From: Calidifontibacillus oryziterrae
GTDB taxonomy: Bacteria; Bacillota; Bacilli; Bacillales; Bacillaceae_J
Length of the DNA stretch: 64,000 nt
Direction: 5' to 3'
NCBI RefSeq assembly: GCF_000331575.1
Contig: NZ_KB223527.1
Span: forward strand, 1,089,842-1,153,841
Below, one piece after another: positions 17,954 through 26,735 of this stretch. The position numbers and the translations under genes were made by a program. The notes under the pieces were generated by a model, which worked only from the letters and a program-made list of their open reading frames with translations, made no database searches and was not told the origin of the DNA. Each line of letters starts with the position of its first letter. Positions within the stretch are counted from its first letter, which is position 1.

Positions 17954-19867
17954 TTAATCCACTTTCTCCTCGTAGATAACGACACGGTTTTTCCCGGATT
18001 GTTTAGCCTTATACAACGCTTCATCAGCTCTGTTAAATAGCCGTTTAACTGAATCCGTGCGCTCCTTCGTCCAGAATGAGATCCCGCATGAAATCGTTAC
18101 TTTCGGATCGGTTTCAGCGGCAACTCGATTGACTAACCGCTTTGCTACCATCATTCCGATTTCCAGCGAGGCTTTAGGAAGATAAATAGCTAGTTCTTCG
18201 CCGCCCCATCTAGCCGCAATATCATGGTCACGAACACTCCGTTTAATAATATTTGCAACTTGAATAATGACCTCATCACCGATTTGGTGACCGTATGTGT
18301 CATTGACTAGTTTAAAATTGTCAATATCTATAATCAAAAATGCACCTAAAGCATCAAAATTCATGGATTGCTGAATTTTCTCATCTAAATAATTTCGAGA
18401 GTAAAGCTTCGTTAAATGGTCAGTGATGACCATTTTTTCTAATTCTTCCCTTAACATTGAGTTTGTAAAAGCCAAAGTGGAATGATGAATTAGTGATTGA
18501 AGTAATTTGAATTTTTCGAATGAAAAATGGTATGGATTTTGATTTAATACATAGACCGCTCCAATTAAAGCATCACTTTGAATCATCGGCACCGCCATAA
18601 GGGAGCGGTATTTTTTTTCATTAATACTTTCATCTAAAGTAAGGTCACCAATGAATAACGCATCGTTTTCTTTTTTTATTTTTTTATTAATAAAATCAAC
18701 AAGTTGTTGACTATCTTCTGAAAGAAAATACTCCGAGCTTCCACCCAGAACCCTAGACTTTCCATCCGATAGGAACATGATAAAACCAATTTCCTCAGCA
18801 TCAAAAGACGTCGTAATTTGTTCAGTCATGAAACTAATTGTTTCATTTAAACGTAAATTTGAATTTAACCGGTGCGATGTTTTATTGATCAACTGTAAAT
18901 CAGATATTAACCTTCTCGATTGTTGATAAAGTTGAGCATTTTCTAGTGCACTACCTGCTGTATTAGCAAGAAGCTCAATGAACCCCACTTCCTGTTTCGG
19001 GAACATATGTGTATTCGGAGCTGTAACTTGAAGAACTCCATAAATTCCTTGCTTTCCTTTTAATGGGGCATACAAAATGGATTTACCATTTAGTAATGAG
19101 TCTTCAAATTGAACCGTCCCAGTTAAATAGGCTTGAGCAGCTGCTTGATTAGCAGATTCTGATCCATACTGTAGCTCACAAATAGGCAGTTCAGGATGAC
19201 TGGAATTATCGTGAGATAATAATAACAAGCAATCAAAAGAAGGATATACTTCCTTTAGCGTATGAATAATTTCACCAAGTACGTCATCCATATCCATCGA
19301 CGAGTGGAATTTGGCTGTCACACGGTATAACTGCTCGTATCTTTCATCTTCATTTAGAGATCCATAGTATCTCTTCCAGCTTTCCAATAGAAGCGAAACC
19401 TCTATCCCAACCAATTCAAGAAATTCTACCAATGATTTTGCAAGGCTACCTTCGTTAAACTCAAAATATATAAAGCCAAATTTTAATGCTCTGTTATCTT
19501 GTTTTTTTAACAGAACAATAAGATCTGCTTTCCCTTGCGGAATTTCCCACAGTGACGCTCGGGAAAGCACATCACCTTTAATGGTATAATTCCCCTCGAT
19601 TTCTTTTAAATGATCGTTTAATAAAGAATATTTACTTGATTTTTTATCAATCTCTTCCGTAGATTGCTCTAAAATATAGCGATCCTTCCACTTGTTATAT
19701 AAATATAATCCAACAGAATCTGCTTCTGTTTTATCCTTTAAAAAACGGATTAATCGCTCAATCATATGTGAAAAGTTCGTTTTATTTTGATCATCTGTTA
19801 TTAAATCAAAGAGGAAACTTTTTAATTCTATTTTTTCATTTAATAGCAAATTTTCGGGCTTTGTCAT
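17954..19867 (-). CDS. dgcP: Diguanylate cyclase DgcP (GAF-GGDEF)
   Basis: 637 residues from ATG at 19867, preceded by AAGGTG; the longer reading is rejected. Two or more GAF-like sensory regions fill residues 30-470 and a GGDEF domain the last 165. The active-site loop is RWGGEELAIYLP (about residue 554), and five residues before it is RDHD, a full RxxD inhibitory site, so the enzyme should make c-di-GMP and be feedback-inhibited. No membrane segment. It corresponds to YtrP/DgcP of B. subtilis, a soluble cyclase beside rpsD. It may act against the EAL protein at 58.7-60.8 kb. Confidence 0.9.
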   Translation of the reverse strand: MTKPENLLLNEKIELKSFLFDLITDDQNKTNFSHMIERLIRFLKDKTEADSVGLYLYNKWKDRYILEQSTEEIDKKSSKYSLLNDHLKEIEGNYTIKGDVLSRASLWEIPQGKADLIVLLKKQDNRALKFGFIYFEFNEGSLAKSLVEFLELVGIEVSLLLESWKRYYGSLNEDERYEQLYRVTAKFHSSMDMDDVLGEIIHTLKEVYPSFDCLLLLSHDNSSHPELPICELQYGSESANQAAAQAYLTGTVQFEDSLLNGKSILYAPLKGKQGIYGVLQVTAPNTHMFPKQEVGFIELLANTAGSALENAQLYQQSRRLISDLQLINKTSHRLNSNLRLNETISFMTEQITTSFDAEEIGFIMFLSDGKSRVLGGSSEYFLSEDSQQLVDFINKKIKKENDALFIGDLTLDESINEKKYRSLMAVPMIQSDALIGAVYVLNQNPYHFSFEKFKLLQSLIHHSTLAFTNSMLREELEKMVITDHLTKLYSRNYLDEKIQQSMNFDALGAFLIIDIDNFKLVNDTYGHQIGDEVIIQVANIIKRSVRDHDIAARWGGEELAIYLPKASLEIGMMVAKRLVNRVAAETDPKVTISCGISFWTKERTDSVKRLFNRADEALYKAKQSGKNRVVIYEEKVD

Positions 19868-20017
19868 ATAAAAAATCACCTTCAAAAAATACAAATTTCC
19901 TTCAGCCGTTCATAATTATTACTTTTATTATAAACGTAATAGTTATATATTCCTATTAATTTTTACAATTCTAGGTTACTATTTTTTATTTTACAAAAGA
20001 AAATAGTAGTAGTTTAG

Positions 20018-20644
20018 TTAATTACTTTCATATATGACGAAATCATTTTGAAAAACAACTAGCCAAATGTCATTGCTATATGATAAAGGATGAATCGAAG
20101 CAGGTTCATCAGAAAAACCTTCTGTCCACATTTTTTCTCCTTTTAAATAAACAGTTACCAATACTTTATTTTCGCTTTTTGAACTTTCATACTTAATCAA
20201 ATTTTCATGAGAAACTATAACTTCTTCCGCATTTTGAGGTCGAGAATTTAAGGTCAAATCAAAAAAGCGCCATTCCTTATTACTATTCATCCAAAATCCA
20301 CTATTGTCTACAGCGAAAATTTTTTCAGGATAATTCATTAATTCGTGGGAACCAATTGTCTCAAAGCGGTAACGGTCTGTAATATGAATTTCATATAAGA
20401 TTAAAACAGGTTTGCCTTCATGCTTTTTTACAACTACAACAATTGGGTTTTCTTCACCTGATGTTTGCTTAATTACAGAAACAAGTGGTTTAAAATCATT
20501 CTCAAGTTCATTCGTAGTATTTATTTGTTCGAATTTCTGGGATTGAAAGTAAAAAGATATCATCACTATAACGATAACAATTCCTAGTAATGCTAAGCGA
20601 ATTCGGCGTTCTTTGCTCGTTTCATCATTTAAGCTTCTGTTCAT
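20018..20644 (-). CDS. Unassigned membrane-anchored protein
   Basis: 208 residues from ATG at 20644, preceded by a GGGGG site; an upstream in-frame start is less likely. A basic N-terminus, one membrane segment (about 20-37, LALLGIVIVIVMISFYF) and an outside domain of about 165 residues rich in beta-strand-like segments (VVVVVKKHEGKPVLILYEI, ENKVLVTVYLKG). I do not recognise a family. It sits between dgcP and rpsD on the dgcP strand. Its codon use and composition look like those of its neighbours. Confidence 0.7.
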   Translation of the reverse strand: MNRSLNDETSKERRIRLALLGIVIVIVMISFYFQSQKFEQINTTNELENDFKPLVSVIKQTSGEENPIVVVVKKHEGKPVLILYEIHITDRYRFETIGSHELMNYPEKIFAVDNSGFWMNSNKEWRFFDLTLNSRPQNAEEVIVSHENLIKYESSKSENKVLVTVYLKGEKMWTEGFSDEPASIHPLSYSNDIWLVVFQNDFVIYESN

Positions 20645-20723
20645 AGTACCCCCAACTTTTACATTCAGCATTATCTTAAATTCTAGTTTTTTTTTGCTAA
20701 AATTACAATTAATAATTCCGTTC

Positions 20724-20752
20724 TTGACTTTACAGTAGAAAATTAATATAAT
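20724..20752 (+). promoter_or_regulatory. rpsD SigA promoter
   Basis: TTGACT (20724-20729), 17-bp spacer, TATAAT (20747-20752). It lies 200 bp upstream of the rpsD start, leaving a long leader. Confidence 0.85.
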
Positions 20753-20759
20753 AATCGTT

Positions 20760-20952
20760 GTGTGTAAAATAAAAGCAGCCTGAGTGTGCTTGCTTTTGTC
20801 TCATTTTGTTCCTCTAAAAACTGAGGTGTATCGTGTAACTCTTTGCTGCTGGAGCGAGGATACATGAAAACAAAATGAACAAATGATCTTAAGTGCATAC
20901 GTCTGTGTTTTTATTTTACAAAATAAAAACATTTGAAGGAGGAACTAAAACA
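20760..20952 (+). ncRNA. Probable ribosomal protein S4 autoregulatory leader
   Basis: The roughly 190-nt leader between the promoter and rpsD can form several helices, including AAAGCAG/CTTGCTTT near 20772-20798 and a long-range CATTTTGTT (near 20802) with AACAAAATG (near 20870-20878). In Bacillus, S4 represses its own gene by binding the rpsD leader, and a Firmicutes S4 leader RNA family is known. The match is by position and pairing only. Confidence 0.6.
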
Positions 20953-21555
20953 ATGTCTCGTTATACTGGACCATCTTGGAAATTGTCTCGTCGTCTTGGT
21001 ATCTCACTATCTGGAACAGGGAAGGAATTAGAAAAGCGCCCTTACGCGCCTGGTCAACATGGACCGAATCAACGTAAAAAGCTTTCTGAATACGGATTAC
21101 AATTACAGGAGAAGCAAAAGCTTCGTCATATGTATGGTGTAAATGAGCGCCAATTCCGTAACACATTTGGTGAGGCTGGGAAAATGAAAGGTATTCATGG
21201 TGAAAACTTCATGATCCTTTTAGAATCTCGTCTTGATAACTTAGTTTATCGTTGTGGACTTGCACGTACTCGTCGCCAAGCACGTCAGCTTGTAAACCAT
21301 GGACATATCATGGTAAATGGTAAACGCGTTGATATTCCATCATACCGCGTAAAACCTGGACAAACAATTTCAGTTCGTGAAAAATCTCAAAACCTAGATA
21401 TCATTAAAGAAGCTATTGAAATTAACAACTTCGTTCCAGATTTTCTAACGTTTGATGCTGAGAAGCTTGAAGGTACTTACACTCGCTTCCCAGAGCGTTC
21501 TGAAATGCCTGCAGAAATTAACGAAGCGTTTATCGTTGAGTTCTACTCACGTTAA
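20953..21555 (+). CDS. rpsD: 30S ribosomal protein S4
   Basis: 200 residues from ATG at 20953, preceded by GAAGGAGGA; the reading further upstream is leader RNA. S4 binds 16S rRNA early in 30S assembly and has the S4 RNA-binding domain (about 90-155, [27 protein letters not shown]). The first residues [16 protein letters not shown] are characteristic; no zinc-binding Cys cluster is present. It is a single-gene unit with its own promoter, leader and terminator. Confidence 0.98.
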   Translation: MSRYTGPSWKLSRRLGISLSGTGKELEKRPYAPGQHGPNQRKKLSEYGLQLQEKQKLRHMYGVNERQFRNTFGEAGKMKGIHGENFMILLESRLDNLVYRCGLARTRRQARQLVNHGHIMVNGKRVDIPSYRVKPGQTISVREKSQNLDIIKEAIEINNFVPDFLTFDAEKLEGTYTRFPERSEMPAEINEAFIVEFYSR

Positions 21556-21582
21556 TAACATCGCTTTGTAGATTCAGTATTT

Positions 21583-21630
21583 TAAAACCCTCAAACCCTT
21601 GATAAATAAAGGTTTTGAGGGTTTTTTCAT
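21583..21630 (+). terminator. rpsD terminator
   Basis: AAAACCCTCAAACCCTT (from 21584) pairs with AAGGTTTTGAGGGTTTT (to 21625) with a small bulge, followed by TT. Confidence 0.88.
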
Positions 21631-21689
21631 TGGTTTTTGCTTCTTAAAATAATGTGCAATATACTATTATTTTGAGGCAGCTCCTCTAT

Positions 21690-23108
21690 TTATAGCTTGT
21701 AACAGACCTTTCCTGGATTCAGAATCATTTTTGGATCAAATACTTGTTTAATCTCCTTCATCAATCGAATATTTGTTTCACCGAGCGATTTTTCCAGATA
21801 ATCGATCTTTCCAAATCCGATGCCGTGCTCACCGGATACTAGGCCACCGAATTCTGTGGCCTTATCGTAAGCATGATTCATGAAAATATCAACTCTGCGT
21901 TTGAATTCCTCTTCTTCAAGTTCATTGCTGCAAGTATAGATATGGAGATTCCCATCTCCAGCATGTCCAAAGCTCTTAATAGTAAGACCAACCTCTTCTT
22001 CCAGAGATTTAATATACGTAAGATACGGGGCGATCCTATTAATTGGCACGACGACATCACATTCATCTAATAATTCTGTTTCCTTTTCGATAGCTTCTAA
22101 GAAGGAGCCTCTTGCTTCTCGGACCTCTCTCTTCAATTGGGGTTCATTCACAACTAAAACATCAATCGCCTCGGTTTCATAGAACATTTCACCTGCTCGC
22201 TCCACCATTGCATCCAATTCATCCTCAGAGGAGGCATCAAATGTCACGAGAAGATAGGCGTTCACATCAACGCCATTCACATTTTTCGGAAATACCTGTT
22301 TTCCTAAGTACCTTTCAGAAGACTCTACAATATCCCGTTCCATGAACTCTATCGATTGTGGTGCCAGATGGTTCATGAAGATTTTGGGAACAGTAGAGAT
22401 ACATGTTTCTATATTTTCATAAGGGACAATCAGTGTCATGAATTCTTTTGGCTGAGGCAACAGCTTCAAGGTTAATTCTGTGATGATCCCTAAGGTTCCT
22501 TCTGATCCAATCATAAGATTGAGTAAACTATACCCGGAACTATTCTTGGTAACAGCGGAGCCGAAATTGCAGACGTCACCATTTGGTAGTACAACAGTCA
22601 TGGCACGAACAGATTCTCTTGTAGTTCCATATTTGACTGCCCGCATACCTCCTGCATTTGTGGAAACATTACCACCTAATGTAGCAAACCGTTCCCCCGG
22701 ATCAGGCGCATACATAACCCCCTTCTTTTCGGCATCATCGGCAAGATTAGCTAATAAGACGCCTGGCTGAACTCTTACAACTAAATTTTCCAAATCATAT
22801 TCCAATATCTGATTCATCTCAGTCATATTGAGTACTACTCCACCCAATACTGGTACGGCTCCACCAACTAAGCCTGTTCCTGCCCCCCTAGGTGTGACAG
22901 GAATATGATGTTTGTTGCAAATTTCCATGATTGCGGAAATCTCTTCTGTACTAGTAACATCGATCACTACATCTGGGAGCTTCTTCCCATATATAGGCAT
23001 TTCATCATGACTGAAATCGGCATTAATCTCATCCTTGACTTTGACCCGGTCGGGTGCAATTTTTTGAAACTGCTCAATTATTTCTGGTGTAACGTTCTGG
23101 TAATCCAT
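21690..23108 (-). CDS. glcD: GlcD-type FAD-linked 2-hydroxyacid dehydrogenase
   Basis: 472 residues. N-terminal FAD-binding fold of the vanillyl-alcohol oxidase type, with PRGAGTGLVGGAVPVLGG near residue 95, then the FAD-linked oxidase C-terminal domain with the metal and substrate His residues in GHAGDGNLHIY (about 390) and SGEHGIGFGK (about 430). Family members oxidise glycolate, D-lactate or related acids. No iron-sulfur partner (GlcE/GlcF or LutA type) is encoded nearby. It is the last gene of a fixC-X-A-B-glcD unit, 75 bp after fixB, so its electrons probably go to the electron-transfer flavoprotein. ATG at 23108 follows CAGGAGGTG. The substrate cannot be told from sequence. Confidence 0.88.
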   Translation of the reverse strand: MDYQNVTPEIIEQFQKIAPDRVKVKDEINADFSHDEMPIYGKKLPDVVIDVTSTEEISAIMEICNKHHIPVTPRGAGTGLVGGAVPVLGGVVLNMTEMNQILEYDLENLVVRVQPGVLLANLADDAEKKGVMYAPDPGERFATLGGNVSTNAGGMRAVKYGTTRESVRAMTVVLPNGDVCNFGSAVTKNSSGYSLLNLMIGSEGTLGIITELTLKLLPQPKEFMTLIVPYENIETCISTVPKIFMNHLAPQSIEFMERDIVESSERYLGKQVFPKNVNGVDVNAYLLVTFDASSEDELDAMVERAGEMFYETEAIDVLVVNEPQLKREVREARGSFLEAIEKETELLDECDVVVPINRIAPYLTYIKSLEEEVGLTIKSFGHAGDGNLHIYTCSNELEEEEFKRRVDIFMNHAYDKATEFGGLVSGEHGIGFGKIDYLEKSLGETNIRLMKEIKQVFDPKMILNPGKVCYKL

Positions 23109-23157
23109 AAGGCACCTCCTGTAATTTATGACACTTTCTCCTAAAATGCTATGAATA

Positions 23158-23197
23158 ACTTTAATCCCTCTTCATGCACTTATTTATTTAAGGGCAT
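23158..23197. repeat. 40-bp imperfect repeat upstream of glcD
   Basis: Shares 34 of 40 bases with 26574-26613 in the same orientation. It spans the fixB stop codon and starts 50 bp upstream of the glcD start; the other copy starts 51 bp upstream of the fixC start. Confidence 0.6.
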
Positions 23198-24104
23198 GAA
23201 TAATTTCTGAAAGGACTTCTTCAATGTCACCAACGATATAATAGTCAGCAAACTTAAAGATTGGTGCATTTTCGTTTTTATCAACTGCAACGATTGTTTT
23301 TGAATCACGGATTCCGTATACATGTTGAATTTGTCCTGAAATACCAGCAGCTAAGTATAGTTTTGGTTTAATAACAACACCTGAAATACCGATATAGCGT
23401 TCTTCAGGATACCAGTTTAGATCTTCTGTCACTGGACGCGTACAGCCAATTTCTCCTTCAAGAATCGAAGCTAATTCTTCTGCATATTTCAAATTCTCTT
23501 GTTTGCCAAAGCCACGACCAACACCGATTACTACATTTGCTTGGCTTAAGTTTACAGTAGAAGCTTCCTTCTCTTTCCTTTCTATGACGACAGCATTTGT
23601 TGCAGAAGCTTCAACTGTTATGATTTCTCCGCTTGCCGGGTTATCTACCTTTTGCTTTTCAAATATGCCTGGTGCAACTGTTACAACAACCGATTGGCTT
23701 GTTACTTCTAACTCCTTCTCTGCTAATCCACCGAAGATTGTTCTCTTTGCCACTACTTTTCCACCCTCAAGATTAAGTGACTTACTTTCAGTTACACATG
23801 GGATATCTAATATAGCTGCTACTTGTGCTGCAAGTGTTTTCCCTCTTCTTGTAGCTGCAACTAGAATTAGTTCAGGTTGAACTTTTTCACCTTCATTGGC
23901 TACTTCTTTTGCATATAGCTCCCACATTGCATTCTCTCGTATAGGTAATAATTTAACTATTTTTGCACCATAAGCAAAACATTCAGAGGCAACTGATTCA
24001 TCTCCATTAACAAATGCTGTAACTTGATCAGCATCTGTTGCAACCTTTGATAACAATTCATAAGCATGTTCCGGAACATCTGCAATTACCCATATGTTTT
24101 TCAT
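23184..24104 (-). CDS. fixB: Electron-transfer flavoprotein alpha subunit (FixB)
   Basis: 306 residues. N-terminal alpha/beta domain and a C-terminal FAD-binding domain with VGRGFGKQEN (about 195), YIGISGVVIKPKLYLAAGISG and DSKTIVAVDKNENAPIFKFADY, the usual EtfA motifs. The SGVVIKPKLY form resembles FixB more than the housekeeping EtfA, which normally has QTGKxVAP. With FixA it carries electrons by FAD and, in some groups, bifurcates them between ferredoxin and quinone. ATG at 24104, preceded by AGGAAGGG, 21 bp after fixA. Confidence 0.88.
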   Translation of the reverse strand: MKNIWVIADVPEHAYELLSKVATDADQVTAFVNGDESVASECFAYGAKIVKLLPIRENAMWELYAKEVANEGEKVQPELILVAATRRGKTLAAQVAAILDIPCVTESKSLNLEGGKVVAKRTIFGGLAEKELEVTSQSVVVTVAPGIFEKQKVDNPASGEIITVEASATNAVVIERKEKEASTVNLSQANVVIGVGRGFGKQENLKYAEELASILEGEIGCTRPVTEDLNWYPEERYIGISGVVIKPKLYLAAGISGQIQHVYGIRDSKTIVAVDKNENAPIFKFADYYIVGDIEEVLSEIIHALK

Positions 24105-24125
24105 TTCAAATACGCCCTTCCTATA

Positions 24126-24896
24126 TTAAATATCCTTATTAGCTTTCAATTGTTGAACAAGGCTCGATGCTGCTTCTTTCACGCTTTCGCCATTGGCATT
24201 CATTCTAATTTGCTTACGGTCTTGAATAGAAGGTCCAACATGCGTCACCTTAAAGCCTCCTGCTAATTGGTCTGCATTTAAGCCTAGGTCCGTTACAGTT
24301 AATTCATCAGATGGTTTCTTCTTTGCTGCAAGAATTTGCTTCATACCTGGAATGCGCGGAATATTAATATCAGAAAGGACAGTTACAACAGTTGGACCTT
24401 GGACCTTCACTACTTCAATTCCATCCTCTAGTTTACGTTCTGCTGTAAATGCATCCCCATCTGCTGTGAATGCAACTACATATGTGACTAATTGATAGTC
24501 AAGTAATGCAGCAACACGTGGTCCTACTTGTTGAGAATATTGGTCACCAGAACCTTCTCCACAAATGATTAAATCCACGCCACCGATTTTCTTTGCTGCT
24601 TCTGCAATTATCTTTGCAGATGCTGAGCTATCAAGCTCTGTAGTTTCCACATAATAAGCTTTTTCAATACCCCTTGCCAAAACATCTTTAGTAGAAGCTT
24701 TTACACCTGTACCAACTGTTAGAGATTCAACATTAAAACCATTTCTTTCGCTTAAAGAAACACCTAATTCAATCGCATTTCTGTCATATTCACTTACTTT
24801 ATATTTAACTTTGTCCATATTAAGCGTTTTCGAAGCATGATCAACGACAATATCTACCTCATCAGGAACCCATTTATAACAAACAAGAATTTTCAT
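24126..24896 (-). CDS. fixA: Electron-transfer flavoprotein beta subunit (FixA)
   Basis: 256 residues from ATG at 24896, preceded by AAAGGAGGA; the longer in-frame reading is not used. EtfB fold with KILVCYKWVPDEVDI at the N-terminus, DLIICGEGSGDQYSQQVGPRVAALL (conserved in nucleotide binding) near 115, and the AAKKKP stretch near 200. It pairs with FixB. It follows fixX by 44 bp. Confidence 0.9.
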   Translation of the reverse strand: MKILVCYKWVPDEVDIVVDHASKTLNMDKVKYKVSEYDRNAIELGVSLSERNGFNVESLTVGTGVKASTKDVLARGIEKAYYVETTELDSSASAKIIAEAAKKIGGVDLIICGEGSGDQYSQQVGPRVAALLDYQLVTYVVAFTADGDAFTAERKLEDGIEVVKVQGPTVVTVLSDINIPRIPGMKQILAAKKKPSDELTVTDLGLNADQLAGGFKVTHVGPSIQDRKQIRMNANGESVKEAASSLVQQLKANKDI

Positions 24897-24940
24897 TACT
24901 GTTTCCTCCTTTTTACACTGAAAGTTCTTAGATGAAGATA

Positions 24941-25237
24941 TCATCCGTATCTAAATTCAACTCCAAACGTTCCTTTTGGATATTCCCATTTCTCAAGGAT
25001 GGTGTGACCACATAACACACGGCAAGCACCACATTCTACACAGCCAGCATAGTCAAATCTGTACGAACCATCATCATTAATTTTGTATAGGTTTACAGGA
25101 CATGCAATAACAAGCTTTTCGAATTCTTTACGATACTCAGGTGTATCTTGACCTTCTTTTTTCAAAACAATATGTGCATTTTCTTCATCAACATTGAATT
25201 TAGTGACTCCGAGTTTTTCCTCTACATTTACTTTCAT
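24941..25237 (-). CDS. fixX: Ferredoxin-like protein FixX
   Basis: 98 residues, normal for FixX. One [4Fe-4S] cluster is likely, from the CVECGACRVLC pattern near residue 67 plus a single Cys in VIACPVNLY that completes the FixX signature. In ETF:quinone oxidoreductase the same domain is fused to the C-terminus of the flavoprotein; here it is separate and sits next to fixC. Its ATG overlaps the fixC stop by 4 bp, so the two are translationally coupled. Confidence 0.93.
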   Translation of the reverse strand: MKVNVEEKLGVTKFNVDEENAHIVLKKEGQDTPEYRKEFEKLVIACPVNLYKINDDGSYRFDYAGCVECGACRVLCGHTILEKWEYPKGTFGVEFRYG

Positions 25238-26523
25238 AGAGATTTAACTCCCTTAATTCCGTCTTTGATAATATTTCTCATGCCAACTTTTTTCACATGT
25301 TTCTTCATCGCAGTCATAAGTGGCTGACTTGGGTCGCCATCAATAACAAACATACTTTCCATCATATTTGTAATCATGACTGGATACTCATTAAAGATTC
25401 TTTCCGTCTCCATGAATTGTGGGAAGTTCTTATATAATTTCAAATCCTTCATAACATAGCTTTCGTCTAATAGTTGTTTATATTTTGTCAGTGTTGCTTC
25501 ACTGTAATTGCCTTTTCCCTTTGCTTCGATTATTGCTTTGGCAGCACACTCAGCAGATGTAACAGCTAAATCCATTCCTCTTATTGCATAGCCAATATTA
25601 ATACAGAAACCAGCTGCGTCTCCAATAACTAATACGCCGTCACCAACTAATTTTGGGATCATATTAAATCCACCCTCTGGAACAAGATGTCCAGAATACT
25701 CAACCATTTTTCCATCTTTTATTAATGGACTAATTGCCGGGTGATATTTGAAATCCTCTACCATTTGTGGGAGAATCTTTTCTGCTTTGTGTAAATCGGC
25801 TAATGTACAAACAACTCCGAGTGAAATCGTTGATTTATTGGTATATAGAAAGCCACCACCAACACGACCAGCCGAAGGGCTACCTACAAATAACCAAGCT
25901 GCTCCCTCTCCACTGTTTAATTGGAAGCGATCCTCGATTACATTCTCTGGTAAAGCAATAATTTCTTTTGCTCCAACTGCAACTTCATCAGGCTTCAATT
26001 CGCCTCTAAAGCCAAGTTTTTGTGTAAGCAATGAATTAACACCTTCAGCAATTATAACAACTTCTGCTTCAAGCTCATCCTCACCAGCAATAACGCCACA
26101 TACTTTTCCGTCTCTCTTAATTAAATCATCAACACGGATGCCTGGAATAATTTGTGCTCCAGCTTCCTCTGCTTTCTCTGCTAACCACTGGTCGAATTCA
26201 CCTCTAATGACAGAGTATGAATCCTTGCCTTGGACACCAAGCTTAGGAGAAGTGTAATCGATTGTAAATGCGCTTTCTTCAGTCATCATACTAATTTTTT
26301 CATGAATAATTTTTCTTTGAACAGGTGCTTCTTTCGCAAAGTCTGGCATAATTTTTTCTAAACTATGGGTATAAAGACGACCACCTGTCATATTTTTGCT
26401 ACCTGGATAATTGCCTCTTTCAATAATAAGTACGTCTTGACCTTCTTTTGCCAATATATAACCTGCTACAAGTCCAGCAATTCCCGCTCCAACAATAATG
26501 GCATCAAATTTCTCTTCAGACAT
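25234..26523 (-). CDS. fixC: FixC, ETF:quinone oxidoreductase-like flavoprotein
   Basis: 429 residues from ATG at 26523; a GTG nine bases upstream overlaps the GAGGTG Shine-Dalgarno and is rejected. FAD-binding Rossmann motif DAIIVGAGIAGLVAGYIL at the N-terminus, then NMTGGRLYTHSLEKI, and a second FAD motif VLVIGDAAGFCINIGYAIRGMD near residue 300. FixC with FixX passes ETF electrons to the membrane quinone pool. It is the first gene of the fixC-X-A-B-glcD unit and has an inverted repeat just upstream (26554-26589). Confidence 0.9.
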   Translation of the reverse strand: MSEEKFDAIIVGAGIAGLVAGYILAKEGQDVLIIERGNYPGSKNMTGGRLYTHSLEKIMPDFAKEAPVQRKIIHEKISMMTEESAFTIDYTSPKLGVQGKDSYSVIRGEFDQWLAEKAEEAGAQIIPGIRVDDLIKRDGKVCGVIAGEDELEAEVVIIAEGVNSLLTQKLGFRGELKPDEVAVGAKEIIALPENVIEDRFQLNSGEGAAWLFVGSPSAGRVGGGFLYTNKSTISLGVVCTLADLHKAEKILPQMVEDFKYHPAISPLIKDGKMVEYSGHLVPEGGFNMIPKLVGDGVLVIGDAAGFCINIGYAIRGMDLAVTSAECAAKAIIEAKGKGNYSEATLTKYKQLLDESYVMKDLKLYKNFPQFMETERIFNEYPVMITNMMESMFVIDGDPSQPLMTAMKKHVKKVGMRNIIKDGIKGVKSL

Positions 26524-26553
26524 ATGTCTCACCTCTATTAGTCTTGTTTTAAT

Positions 26554-26589
26554 GAACGGGGAATAAGAGAACTACTTTAATCCCCATTC
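26554..26589. promoter_or_regulatory. Inverted repeat upstream of fixC
   Basis: GAACGGGGAATAA (26554-26566) pairs with TTAATCCCCATTC (26577-26589), 11 of 13 positions, across a 10-base gap. It lies 30 bp upstream of the fixC start codon and could be an operator or a leader hairpin. Confidence 0.45.
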
Positions 26590-26613
26590 ATGCAGTTATT
26601 TTTTCAAGTGCAT
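26574..26613. repeat. 40-bp imperfect repeat upstream of fixC
   Basis: Partner of 23158-23197 (34 of 40 identical, same orientation). Its first bases include the right arm of the inverted repeat at 26554-26589. Confidence 0.6.
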
Positions 26614-26671
26614 CCTAATGTGGATGAATGTGGATAAAAAATAGAGAAACATTATTAGTTTGGTCAAAATA

Positions 26672-26712
26672 ACGAAAAAAAACCCCTTGTACTTTCGTTC
26701 AAGGGTTTTTTC
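26672..26712 (-). terminator. Terminator of the penicillin-binding protein gene
   Basis: AACCCCTTG (26681-26689) pairs with CAAGGGTT (26700-26707); eight T follow on the minus strand. Confidence 0.8.
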
Positions 26713-26735
26713 TTATTTTTGCAAACGTTGCTTTT

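Noticed and set aside
26719..26733. cre-like TTGCAAACGTTGC site near the fix operon
   Set aside because: One key position of the CcpA consensus is missing, and a terminator lies between it and fixC. It is next to the 3' end of the penicillin-binding protein gene.
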